From Leptospira perolatii (GTDB lineage: Bacteria; Spirochaetota; Leptospiria; Leptospirales; Leptospiraceae), in NCBI RefSeq assembly GCF_002811875.1, contig NZ_NPDZ01000008.1, positions 62,001 to 126,000 of the forward strand: a stretch of DNA of 64,000 nucleotides. Direction: 5' to 3'. The notes beneath the pieces were generated by a model. That model worked only from the letters and a program-made list of their open reading frames with translations. It made no database searches and was not told where the DNA came from. The position numbers were made by a program, and so were the translations under genes. The number at the start of each line of letters is the position of its first letter. Position 1 is the stretch's first letter. Below are positions 17,107 to 25,285 of this stretch, piece by piece.

Positions 17107-17535
17107 ATGTACCAACTTGGTAAATCTTATGATGAAATTAATATAGGTGATTCTGCAAGCTTTTCGAAGACGATTACGGAAACAGACATTTACCTATTTG
17201 CGGGTATTAGCGGAGATTTTAATCCGCTTCATGTAGATGAGCAGTACGCAAAAACGACCCAATTTGGAACTCGGATTGCACACGGAGGTTTGGCGGCTTC
17301 CTTATTGGCTCCAGTACTTGGGATGAAACTTCCGGGTTTAGGAACGATCGCACTCGAGACCACGACCAAATTTCGAAAGCCGGTGTTTCCTGGTGATACG
17401 ATTACTTGCAAGGTCATCGTAAAAGAGAAGATCCCAAAGTTGAAAGCCATCGCGATGAGAATCGAATGGACTAACCAAAATTCGGATACGATCGGTAAAG
17501 GGGAATGCAAAGTGCTTCCGCCTTCCAAAGCCTAA
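17107..17535 (+). CDS. MaoC-like (R)-specific enoyl-CoA hydratase
   Basis: A 142-residue hot-dog-fold protein that hydrates 2-enoyl-CoA to (R)-3-hydroxyacyl-CoA. The catalytic hydratase-2 motif is visible as FAGISGDFNPLHVDEQYA (Asp and His), followed by RIAHGGLAASLL. I chose ATG 17107 because AGGAA (17096-17100) is 6 bases upstream. An ATG at 17071 in the same frame would add 12 residues of no family similarity. It sits between an acyl-CoA dehydrogenase and a thiolase-like gene, consistent with fatty-acid degradation or synthesis of a modified acyl chain. Confidence 0.88.
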   Translation: MYQLGKSYDEINIGDSASFSKTITETDIYLFAGISGDFNPLHVDEQYAKTTQFGTRIAHGGLAASLLAPVLGMKLPGLGTIALETTTKFRKPVFPGDTITCKVIVKEKIPKLKAIAMRIEWTNQNSDTIGKGECKVLPPSKA

Positions 17536-17549
17536 ATTAGGAGAATTGA

Positions 17550-19091
17550 ATGTCTCATCCTGTTTTATTGGGTGTCGCGGATAGTACGATACAGGATTTT
17601 CCTGAATCAGAGTACAAAGATTGGACCGGAGATAAAAAAGTTCTCCAACATTATAAAAAGTCTCTAGCGGCCTTATTAGATTTTCTGGAAATGACTCCGG
17701 AATTTCTTAAAAAAGAAATCACCGATTTTGTAAGTATCGAACCAGCGTCCTTGGGAAAACAGGGTTACGGTCACAGCGTGCGAATTGCAAATGAACTCGG
17801 CTTTACCGGAATACAAGCGCATGTTGTTGATCTGGGAGGGGCAAGTGTGACCGGAGCGATCGGACATGCCAGGTCTATCCTACTTAGCAATCCGGATTCG
17901 GTCGTACTCGTGGCAGGCGCGGATGTTCCGAAATCCGCTTTCCGACAGGTCTCTGATCTAAAAAAAGTGAACGAAACAGTTTGTCATCCGGAGTTCGAAT
18001 TAGAGACCGGTGCAACTTTGATTTCTATGTACGGACTTATGATGAATCGGATGAAGTTCGAGCATAATGTAACGCAAGAAGATTTGAACGAGATCACTCA
18101 ATTTTTCAGATCGAAAGCAATCGGAAATCCTAGAGCACAAAATTATAAACAAGAAATCACCGAAAAGCAGCTTTCTAGAACAGTAGCCGATCCTTATCCA
18201 ACTCCTATGATCGCGATCGTAACAGATCACGGTTTTGCTACATTGTTAGTTTCCGAAAAGAAAGCCAAGGAGTGGAAGGCGAAGGGTCATATTCGAAGCA
18301 AAGTAAAACCTGTCTATCTTGTTGGTTCTGCTCATACTGCACATAGCGAATACTTCATTTTGAAAGGAGGATTTCAAACTCCGGCGACCCAATCTGGAGC
18401 AAAGTTATTCGCTTCCTCTGGTTACCGAAGAGATGAAGTGGATTATGCTTGGATATATGATTGTTTTACTGGAATGGTAATCCTTCAATCCTCCGAATAT
18501 TTCGGCGTGCCTATCGACAAGACAGTATCTCTATTAAGGAAAGGGCAAATCACAGTCGGAAAAGGGAAAAAGATCCCGATCAATCTTCTGGGTGGAATCA
18601 TGAACTATCAGGCGGCTATGTCTATTTCTGCTGCGACAGGTTTGGTCGATGTCGCACATCAGTACGGATTATACGCACAGTCTGATAGATTAGGAAAAAC
18701 TGAATTATTAAATCCGACAGTTTCATTGTTGGGAGGAAACGGAGGAATCGATAGTATTAATTCCACCGCACTTTTTTCCTCCAAGAAACCCGACTCAGGC
18801 CGAAAACCAAAAACCGCAAAATTAAAACCTCTGTTCTTGAATCGACCTGGAGCTAAAACGGGAGAAATCGGATCAGTATGGTCTTCTACGGTGATCAATT
18901 TTAACCCTGCGTCTTCGATAAAAACTCCTTACTCTCTTGTATTGGTAAAGTTAGAAGAAGATCGGTTTATCGTGGCGAATCTCTATGATAAATCCGGAAA
19001 TCTACTTAAGAATATCAATGAATTGGAATATGATAAAACCAGAGTAAAGATTGATCGAGATAAAAACCAATGGAAGGCGAACTTAATCTAA
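17550..19091 (+). CDS. thiolase-superfamily protein, catalytic residues altered
   Basis: A 513-residue protein of the SCP-x/acetyl-CoA acetyltransferase type. Recognisable parts are VVDLGGASVTGAIGHARS (residues 92-109, equivalent to the nucleophile helix), YDCFTGMVILQSSEYF (equivalent to HDCFS in SCP-x thiolases) and a Gly-rich GGIMNYQAAMSISAATGL (equivalent to GGxxxxGHPxGATG). The nucleophilic Cys appears replaced by Gly or Ala and the GHP His is absent. It may therefore bind CoA substrates without classical thiolysis. The C-terminal 100 residues look like an added OB-type domain (DUF35-like, tentative). Good ribosome-binding site (TAGGAG), third gene of the lipid operon. Confidence 0.75.
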   Translation: MSHPVLLGVADSTIQDFPESEYKDWTGDKKVLQHYKKSLAALLDFLEMTPEFLKKEITDFVSIEPASLGKQGYGHSVRIANELGFTGIQAHVVDLGGASVTGAIGHARSILLSNPDSVVLVAGADVPKSAFRQVSDLKKVNETVCHPEFELETGATLISMYGLMMNRMKFEHNVTQEDLNEITQFFRSKAIGNPRAQNYKQEITEKQLSRTVADPYPTPMIAIVTDHGFATLLVSEKKAKEWKAKGHIRSKVKPVYLVGSAHTAHSEYFILKGGFQTPATQSGAKLFASSGYRRDEVDYAWIYDCFTGMVILQSSEYFGVPIDKTVSLLRKGQITVGKGKKIPINLLGGIMNYQAAMSISAATGLVDVAHQYGLYAQSDRLGKTELLNPTVSLLGGNGGIDSINSTALFSSKKPDSGRKPKTAKLKPLFLNRPGAKTGEIGSVWSSTVINFNPASSIKTPYSLVLVKLEEDRFIVANLYDKSGNLLKNINELEYDKTRVKIDRDKNQWKANLI

Positions 19092-19250
19092 ACCGAGCGT
19101 TCGTCTTGCCATGAAGTGGTTCGACATCTTAAATAATCACATTACTTTAAAAAAATAGTGCAAAGTGTGGATACTTCAGATCCAATTTCGTTTGTTTTTT
19201 TCAATTGGATCCGAATAAGCACGTAATTTGCTTTTCTAATCCCTTAGGTA

Positions 19251-19688
19251 ATGCGAAACAATTCCAGATTCGGCATGTCTAAATCGATGCCGATAAAGAT
19301 ATATATTGAAAAGTTAGAAAGTAGAAAATCCGAAGCGAGAACCGTTTCCAAAATTGAAACTAGTTTGTCTGAAGGGACGTGTTCGGTGTTCATAACAGCA
19401 GAAAATATTAAGACTGGCGAAGTAAGAACTTTTGAAGGGACAGAAAAAATTCTAGTGCCGGATATGCGGCAGAAAGAAGAAGCATTGTCCGTGCCCACTC
19501 ACTGGGAGACTGTCGAAAATTGTTTGGATCTAAGAAAGTACTCGAGATTCTTTTTGGTTTCAGAGTCAAGCGGCAGGTGGATGCGATGTCCGATCGTTAA
19601 TATTAAGATGAAGGGCTTTGCATCAGAGAGAGGCGAACTCTCATTAGAAAATGTCGAGATATACCGAGTGCTGGGAATTTTTTTATAA
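19251..19688 (+). CDS. hypothetical protein
   Basis: 145 residues, no signal peptide or membrane segment, no family recognised. The composition is mixed and basic at the N-terminus (RNNSRFGMSKSMPIKIYIE), with predicted beta strands in the second half (RFFLVSESSGRWMRCPIVNI). The start ATG 19251 has AGGT just upstream. A second ATG nine codons in is an alternative. It stands alone after a 159-bp gap. Confidence 0.5.
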   Translation: MRNNSRFGMSKSMPIKIYIEKLESRKSEARTVSKIETSLSEGTCSVFITAENIKTGEVRTFEGTEKILVPDMRQKEEALSVPTHWETVENCLDLRKYSRFFLVSESSGRWMRCPIVNIKMKGFASERGELSLENVEIYRVLGIFL

Positions 19689-19729
19689 TAGGGCAAAATC
19701 TGCTGGATGATTCTGGATAAGAGGATAAT

Positions 19730-20011
19730 ATGATTCCTCTTTTCCGATTTCGCTTAATCATGACTGTCCGAAGAACAAAGAAAAAGCCAGCGTCTAAATC
19801 GAAAGTCGCTCCTAAGAAATCCAAGTCGGAAAAGGAAAAAACCTCTTCGCTTCGTATTCCAAAAGAGAACGATGTTAAAATGTCCGAAATGGTCGATTTG
19901 GCCGCAGAAATGTTCGTTCGTGCCCTGGAAGTTTCTACCAGAATTCCTCCGAAGCTCAGAAATGAGCTGCTAAAAGCAGTAAAGCATTCCGCAAAAGAAA
20001 TCTTATCCTAG
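19730..20011 (+). CDS. small basic protein with Lys/Ser-rich tail
   Basis: 93 residues. The first 40 are rich in Lys, Arg and Ser (TVRRTKKKPASKSKVAPKKS). The rest is a predicted helical domain (MVDLAAEMFVRALEVS, ELLKAVKHSAKEIL). The start ATG follows an AGAGGA site. The basic tail suggests binding to nucleic acid, but no known fold is recognised. It resembles in composition the tail of LigA at 12.8 kb and the micropeptide at 22.7 kb. Confidence 0.55.
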   Translation: MIPLFRFRLIMTVRRTKKKPASKSKVAPKKSKSEKEKTSSLRIPKENDVKMSEMVDLAAEMFVRALEVSTRIPPKLRNELLKAVKHSAKEILS

Positions 20012-20080
20012 CAATTATTTTCCGGAATTTTGGAACCGACCATCGTTGGATAATCGCCGAATGGTCCGTCGATTACTTAT

Positions 20081-20197
20081 ATGGAAACGATCTTTTTAGC
20101 AGCAGCACTTTCGTTGATTCTCTTCGAACAGTACAAAGAAAGAAGGACTCGGGAGCGAGTAATCGCACAACCACTTCGTAACTATATTCACCGCTAA
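20081..20197 (+). CDS. possible 38-residue membrane microprotein
   Basis: An ATG frame encoding one hydrophobic segment (IFLAAALSLILF) followed by a strongly basic tail (KERRTRERV). The pattern fits a small single-pass membrane protein. No ribosome-binding site is evident and no homology can be claimed. It lies in the 333-bp gap between two genes, which otherwise shows nothing else. Confidence 0.25.
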   Translation: METIFLAAALSLILFEQYKERRTRERVIAQPLRNYIHR

Positions 20198-20344
20198 ACC
20201 GGTGATCGGCAGGCCAGACGAACGGAAGCGTCGGCAACTTCTTCTTTTCCCACCTTTTACAATAGATACAGCTTGAATCCTACTCAATTTCATTAAGAAT
20301 GGTTTTATACATTCGCTTCTAATCTCTAAACAGAGGTTCAAATT

Positions 20345-20599
20345 GTGGGGAACAATTCACTTACTCCGATTCGCGCAATCGAAACGTTTATCCGATGCAA
20401 GAAAGAAGGGACTCAAGTTCCATTCTTGGTCTGGGACACTATAAAGACTTACCAGAAGTGGAACCAGATTGAACTCACTGGATTGATCAATGCTTCGGTA
20501 TATTATCCAGAATTACTTTTTGAGCCTGGTATGGAAGAACGGATAGCGAAACGCATGGACGATTTCAAGAAAAGAATCGTAGAAATTCCTATCCAATGA
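20345..20599 (+). CDS. hypothetical protein, operon with SUFU-like gene
   Basis: 84 residues, starting with GTG and preceded by AGAGG. No signal peptide or known motif. Predicted helical, with a basic C-terminus (RIAKRMDDFKKRI). Its stop overlaps the next gene's ATG by 4 bp (20596-20599), so the two are translationally coupled. A partner or adaptor for the SUFU-like protein is a reasonable guess. Confidence 0.6.
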   Translation: MGNNSLTPIRAIETFIRCKKEGTQVPFLVWDTIKTYQKWNQIELTGLINASVYYPELLFEPGMEERIAKRMDDFKKRIVEIPIQ

Positions 20600-21717
20600 C
20601 CAAAGCTTTAGAACCCAAGATTATTTATCAAGAAGCGAATCCCTATAGTTCGTTTACCGCATATTTAGAAGACGACGGAAGGACAGTATATCTGTACCTT
20701 CAATCTGAACAAAACCCAGAGTTTCAAATGAAATCAGTCTGGGTTTGCAATAGAATCGATGCACCTACTTCCAGAACTGAAGCAGATCTAAGAAGCGGGC
20801 TAGCTCCTATGCTTTTGAAAGATGAAGTAACGGATCCGGCTCCAAATTCTGGATTCGACCCTGAAAACGTTCATTTTATCTGGTCCGAAGAAGGCGACGG
20901 TGTGGCTTTCTTTTATAATGAAGAACTCCAAGCGTATTTGCCTTCTTGGTCAGGAGTTAAAAACTTTCACGGTTATTCAAAATATGCCGCAAAGGAATCG
21001 CTGACAGCATATCCACTCGGGAATTCAGAGTTCGGAGTCATACCTGATCGGATTCAAAAAGATAGAGAACACTGGGAATTCAGATCCAAACCGAATGTTT
21101 GGAAATCCATTCAAGAATTGCGCCTTGGATTTTTGGAAAAGGCATTTGGTCCTCATGAAAAATATTGGTCCGCTGATGGTGGTAAATTTCCTCAATTAGG
21201 AATCGCAAGATTCAAACCTAGTCAATATCCGAACGTATATGTCTATGCCACTGTCGGTATGAGTGCACAGAATATGCCCGGAGTGGAGCTCTATAGAAGA
21301 GACTACGAGGATTATTCAAGAGTAGAATTGGTTTTTGCAATTAAGATCGGAGACGAAGATAGATCAGAGAGTTGGGTTCCTCACCAAATCGGAGAGATCA
21401 TACGATTTCCTTGGAATATGGGAAAATGGTTCGGGCAAGGTCACACTATTTCTATGAGTCGAAGAGATCCTGAATCACTCTATGTGACCTTTACAAATCT
21501 ACTGTTAAAAGAAATTGGTTCCGCAGAAGAAGGATATCCTCATTTGCAAGGACTAGTAGCAGAAACTGGAAAACCGATTCGGTTTCTCTCACTTTTGCCG
21601 ATCTCGGAAGAAGAAAAAGTCTTCATACAAGAAAAGAGCGTATCTGAATTCATTGGAATGATGGACCAAAATTTTGGTACTTGGATCCACGCTTCAGACA
21701 GAGAATCTGTAATTTAA
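20596..21717 (+). CDS. probable suppressor-of-fused (SUFU) domain protein
   Basis: A 373-residue cytosolic protein. The C-terminal half (about residues 170-350) resembles bacterial SUFU domains: LGIARFKPSQYPNVYVYATV, GMSAQNMPG, a RVELVFAIKI strand, then W...GEIIRFP, GHTISMS and FLSLLPISEEEKVFI. The N-terminal half is unassigned. Bacterial SUFU-like proteins are often linked to toxin-immunity loci, but no toxin gene is next to this one. It is coupled to the preceding 84-residue gene and followed by a membrane protein. The family call is by eye, without a profile search. Confidence 0.6.
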   Translation: MTKALEPKIIYQEANPYSSFTAYLEDDGRTVYLYLQSEQNPEFQMKSVWVCNRIDAPTSRTEADLRSGLAPMLLKDEVTDPAPNSGFDPENVHFIWSEEGDGVAFFYNEELQAYLPSWSGVKNFHGYSKYAAKESLTAYPLGNSEFGVIPDRIQKDREHWEFRSKPNVWKSIQELRLGFLEKAFGPHEKYWSADGGKFPQLGIARFKPSQYPNVYVYATVGMSAQNMPGVELYRRDYEDYSRVELVFAIKIGDEDRSESWVPHQIGEIIRFPWNMGKWFGQGHTISMSRRDPESLYVTFTNLLLKEIGSAEEGYPHLQGLVAETGKPIRFLSLLPISEEEKVFIQEKSVSEFIGMMDQNFGTWIHASDRESVI

Positions 21718-21729
21718 ACTATAAATAAA

Positions 21730-22434
21730 ATGGATCGGATCTTTAGTATAATCTTGCCCCAAGAATGGAAAGAGCAGAGCCACCTTTGGCAAAGACTCTC
21801 CGTCTTTCTGTCCGGTGTAATCGCATTATCATTTTTTGTGTTTGTCTCTTGGGAAGTTTTCTCTGAGGAAAAGGGGTCCAATGCGGCGGTTCTGGATCGA
21901 ATCTGGGAGGATATTTATTCCGAGGACTATATTTCGGCTAAAAAACTGGTCCAAAAGGAGCTACAAGCCGGAAAATCGGAATCTTTGTCACTTTTATCCC
22001 TTATGGAAGTGTGCTTAAACGGCCTTTCTAGGCCAAAACAGGCGGATGAAACCAGGCTAAGAATCCTTCAGATTTGGGAAAAGAAGCACAAAAAGACTTT
22101 TATTGAGGAAAATTACCCTCTGAATCTTGCAACTTGGACTAGAATGGTCTCCGTAACTCCGAATGTTCTTCTACTAGGTTCAGAATATTATTTACCTTAT
22201 CCAATCAATGCAAGTAAGGATGGATTTTATTTCCATAAGATCACGGCATACAACAGATACACGAAGAGTCCCACAAAGTTTTTCAAGTTAGAGAAATCGA
22301 ATAAGACAGAAGGAGAATATCGACTCTTTGAAATTTCGGTCGATGGTGAGTCGAATCTACTGAAAAGTTATGGAGATACTTTACCGAATTTGCGCGATGA
22401 AATGAAGGACGTTGCGCGTTATCTGAAAATATAA
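21730..22434 (+). CDS. hypothetical single-pass membrane protein
   Basis: 234 residues: a short cytoplasmic N-terminus, one membrane helix (residues 24-43, LSVFLSGVIALSFFVFVSW), and an extracytoplasmic part with a helical region (about residues 50-110) and a beta-rich C-terminus. No family recognised. It lies 12 bp after the SUFU-like gene and probably shares its transcript. Confidence 0.6.
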   Translation: MDRIFSIILPQEWKEQSHLWQRLSVFLSGVIALSFFVFVSWEVFSEEKGSNAAVLDRIWEDIYSEDYISAKKLVQKELQAGKSESLSLLSLMEVCLNGLSRPKQADETRLRILQIWEKKHKKTFIEENYPLNLATWTRMVSVTPNVLLLGSEYYLPYPINASKDGFYFHKITAYNRYTKSPTKFFKLEKSNKTEGEYRLFEISVDGESNLLKSYGDTLPNLRDEMKDVARYLKI

Positions 22435-22595
22435 TTCAGAAAATTCTATCTATTCAGGATAGTTTCCTCTAGTTTGAGGCTCTCTTCGCCCTTTCATAGA
22501 GTAAAAAGAATCAAAACTGTTGTAAAAAAACAACAAATGATAAACGAAACCTTTCTCTTCGCATTGAAATAGTTAAAATCACACTCTTAAAAGAA

Positions 22596-22622
22596 AAAAC
22601 CCGCTTCATTGAAGCGGGTTTT
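22596..22622. terminator. strong bidirectional intrinsic terminator
   Basis: AAAACCCGCTTC (22596-22607), loop ATT, GAAGCGGGTTTT (22611-22622): a perfect 12-bp stem with flanking A and T runs. It serves the plus-strand SUFU operon and the convergent minus-strand micropeptide gene. Confidence 0.85.
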
Positions 22623-22673
22623 AAGATTCATTTCTTCTATAATCGTTATAGAAGGAAATGTTGTTAAAGTTAC

Positions 22674-22766
22674 TTATTTTTTCTTAGCAACTTTCTTCTT
22701 AGCAACTTTTTTCTTAGCTACTTTCTTCTTAGCTGCTTTCTTGACTGCTTTCTTTTTAGCAACCAT
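22674..22766 (-). CDS. Lys/Ala-rich histone-H1-like micropeptide
   Basis: A 30-residue peptide consisting of repeats of the type KKKVA, with 18 Lys. Its ATG (22766) follows a near-perfect GGAGGAT ribosome-binding site 5 bases upstream, and a strong terminator lies 50 bp beyond its stop. These two signals argue that it is a real, highly translated gene. The composition is that of bacterial H1-like or AlgP-like tails that bind DNA or RNA. The plus-strand frame over the same bases is only its antisense shadow. Confidence 0.75.
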   Translation of the reverse strand: MVAKKKAVKKAAKKKVAKKKVAKKKVAKKK

Positions 22767-22921
22767 TGAGATCCTCCATTGTTTTGAACTTACACTCTTC
22801 CATTTCTTTGTAAGGAATCGTGAATGCTCGCGGATAGGGACATAATTATGCAATTAACTTTTCATTGTAAAGTATTTTAATTAATTTCCTGAAATTTTTT
22901 TGAAAATGATTGATTTCATAC

Positions 22922-25285
22922 TTAGCATTTCATCTCAGTCACTTCTAAACATATAAATGATAGATCATCACTAGGTTCTTTGTTGTTTCTAAAGTCTTGA
23001 AGTGTCTTTCGAACTAGTTCTGCTAGTGATTGAGCATCAATCGAATGATTTTCTTGAAGAAGTTTTAACAAACTTTCTTCTCCAAAGATGTTTTCGTTCT
23101 CATCGAAGCTTTCTGTTACTCCATCCGTGAACAAAACTAGTTTATCTCCAGGGTTTAAATGTACTGTTAATAGTTTATATTCGGTCGGTAACACTCCAAG
23201 TACACGTTGTGTTTCCGTTCTTAGTTCAATTTTTCCACCTTTTCGTATGCAAATTGGAGGAGTATGACCTGCATTTACAAAAGAGAACGAAGAATCGTTC
23301 GCGTTATATATTCCTGCAATCGATGTCATGAACTCGCTTCCGCGATATCTTTCTATCAAGAATAGGTTAATTGCTCTAAAAATATCAGGAAGATAAGGTG
23401 ATTGATCTAAATATTTGCGAATGATTCCTCTAACAGCAGATACTAGATAACCGGATCCGAGTCCGTGTCCTGAAACATCTCCTAAAAATAACAGCTGCTT
23501 CTTCGGGCTTATCTTCAGAATATCCATATAATCTCCGGATATTCCTACTGCGGGAACGGAAAAATAGCCTACGTTTGTACTTTTGATGGTTTCTAGTTCG
23601 GAAAGATGGACTGTTTTATCCAAGATGGCGGCCATATTCAAGTCGCGTACGATTCTTTTCCTTTCTACCTCGTCGATTAATAACGCATAATTTCTGATCA
23701 ATAAAGAAGCCAAACGAGTGCATTCCTTGAGAAATCTTAGTTCGCCGAGAGTAAAATTTCTTCTGCTGTTCTTTGCTCCAACTAAAAAGACTCCGATTAC
23801 TTCCTTTCCTTTTTCGAAATCAAATAGTGGATACGCGATTTGAACTTCGAGCTGGTTGAGGAATTTAAAGACTGATTCTCTGATTCCGAGTCCGTAGGCA
23901 AGATGAGAAGTGACTGTTACTTCGGTATGTCCTTCGAAATAACTCCAAATTTCGGAGTTATAAGGGATTCTGATAAAGTTGATATTTCTTAGATCCGTCC
24001 CCTGGAATCTATCCGCAGGAATAAGAACCTGCAGTTTTTTTACGGAGAGCGCTTCTACGATTCTTCGAATCAAATTGTTTATGGTCGCGCGCATAGATAT
24101 TGGAGCGCCGATCATTACGGACATTTCTTCGAGCGCAGTATGCAGCTGAGGATTTTTCCTGAAACTCCAGTAATCGATCCATTTGTACAATTTGTTGTTC
24201 AAAGGGCTCAGGAAATAGGCGGAAATTACTACATAGAGCAGGTTCCATTCCTGCTGGTACTTACCTAAAAGTTCAGGATTCCATCTTACAAAAAATTCAA
24301 GTCCGAACAGATAACAGAAGGTAAGGATGAGTATGGAATAAATGGAAATGAGAGAAGAACTGAATGCAATTTGTACAGGGACAAGTGAATAAGTGTAAGT
24401 TCCAAATACCATTAGTATCGGAAAAACTAAAAAGGCGATGATCAAGTAAGGTCTGATCATCAGGACTGCTTCCGGATCCGAGAGTCTGCTCAATATAAAT
24501 GGCACGAGAGTGATCATGGAAAAGCCTAAGATCAAGGATGCTTTCTTGAATACTGCCTGGATCTGAGTAGGATTCCGGAATGTATGGAAAAGCAGCTGCA
24601 CAATGCAGAACAGAGAAGCAAACAGATTGAAATAGATCCCGTTCAAAGCTAGGAATTGAAATAAATCGGGATTTGCTTTTTGCGAAGCTCCTACAAAAGC
24701 ACCAACTAGAGAAAAAATTACCTGCGGCGCCATCCATCTAGAAGGGATTTCTTTTCCTCGGAGCCGAAAGGATACGTTTAGAATCAAGAATGCGTTAAAA
24801 AAGAAAAAGAAGAAGAAAGGGAATACGAAATCGTGAAACGCTAATAGAAAAAAGTGGAAAAGGAAAAAAGAAGAGAAGGATCCAAATAAAAGGAAAATAA
24901 ATAGATCTCTAGTATAGAAGAAGAACCAGATCGCTACCGAGAAGTATAGCAGCGAAAGGAAAATGTCCCAGGCAAAATCTTTTAGGACTTGGTAAGCCGA
25001 TATCGTTACAAATTTGACTTCCTTAACGATGCTACCTTCCTTTCCGTAAAAATGATAAGAATATGACGCCTCCGTATCTACTAGCTTCCTGGAAATTTCA
25101 TACTCTAATAAGTCTAGCTTTGTTCCTATCAGTTCTTTATATTCACCGTGCGCTAGTCCGATCACTCCGTTCGGATAAAAGTAGAACGGGAGTCTTGCAT
25201 CTTTGGAGGATGAATTCAAAAGTCCGGTAAATAGAATTAACCCGAACAGAATCACAGATACGAAAGCTAGAAGTATATTTCTCAC
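22922..25285 (-). CDS. 7TM-type membrane SpoIIE/PP2C serine phosphatase
   Basis: 787 residues. An N-terminal membrane helix and an extracytoplasmic segment (to about residue 110) are followed by about eight membrane helices (115-360), a GAF-like region (about 390-540) and a C-terminal SpoIIE phosphatase domain (about 560-785). Metal-binding Asp residues are in LGDVSGHG, LFTDGVTES and SDDLSF. Such proteins dephosphorylate anti-sigma-factor antagonists in partner-switching pathways. No antagonist or RsbW kinase is in the window. The start overlaps the stop of the GAF gene by 4 bp (ATGA). It is the last gene of the argJ operon. Confidence 0.9.
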   Translation of the reverse strand: MRNILLAFVSVILFGLILFTGLLNSSSKDARLPFYFYPNGVIGLAHGEYKELIGTKLDLLEYEISRKLVDTEASYSYHFYGKEGSIVKEVKFVTISAYQVLKDFAWDIFLSLLYFSVAIWFFFYTRDLFIFLLFGSFSSFFLFHFFLLAFHDFVFPFFFFFFFNAFLILNVSFRLRGKEIPSRWMAPQVIFSLVGAFVGASQKANPDLFQFLALNGIYFNLFASLFCIVQLLFHTFRNPTQIQAVFKKASLILGFSMITLVPFILSRLSDPEAVLMIRPYLIIAFLVFPILMVFGTYTYSLVPVQIAFSSSLISIYSILILTFCYLFGLEFFVRWNPELLGKYQQEWNLLYVVISAYFLSPLNNKLYKWIDYWSFRKNPQLHTALEEMSVMIGAPISMRATINNLIRRIVEALSVKKLQVLIPADRFQGTDLRNINFIRIPYNSEIWSYFEGHTEVTVTSHLAYGLGIRESVFKFLNQLEVQIAYPLFDFEKGKEVIGVFLVGAKNSRRNFTLGELRFLKECTRLASLLIRNYALLIDEVERKRIVRDLNMAAILDKTVHLSELETIKSTNVGYFSVPAVGISGDYMDILKISPKKQLLFLGDVSGHGLGSGYLVSAVRGIIRKYLDQSPYLPDIFRAINLFLIERYRGSEFMTSIAGIYNANDSSFSFVNAGHTPPICIRKGGKIELRTETQRVLGVLPTEYKLLTVHLNPGDKLVLFTDGVTESFDENENIFGEESLLKLLQENHSIDAQSLAELVRKTLQDFRNNKEPSDDLSFICLEVTEMKC

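Noticed and set aside
22609..22845. Plus-strand frame rich in FFLAT repeats
   Set aside because: It is the exact antisense of the Lys/Ala micropeptide and overlaps the terminator. The repeat pattern is a by-product.
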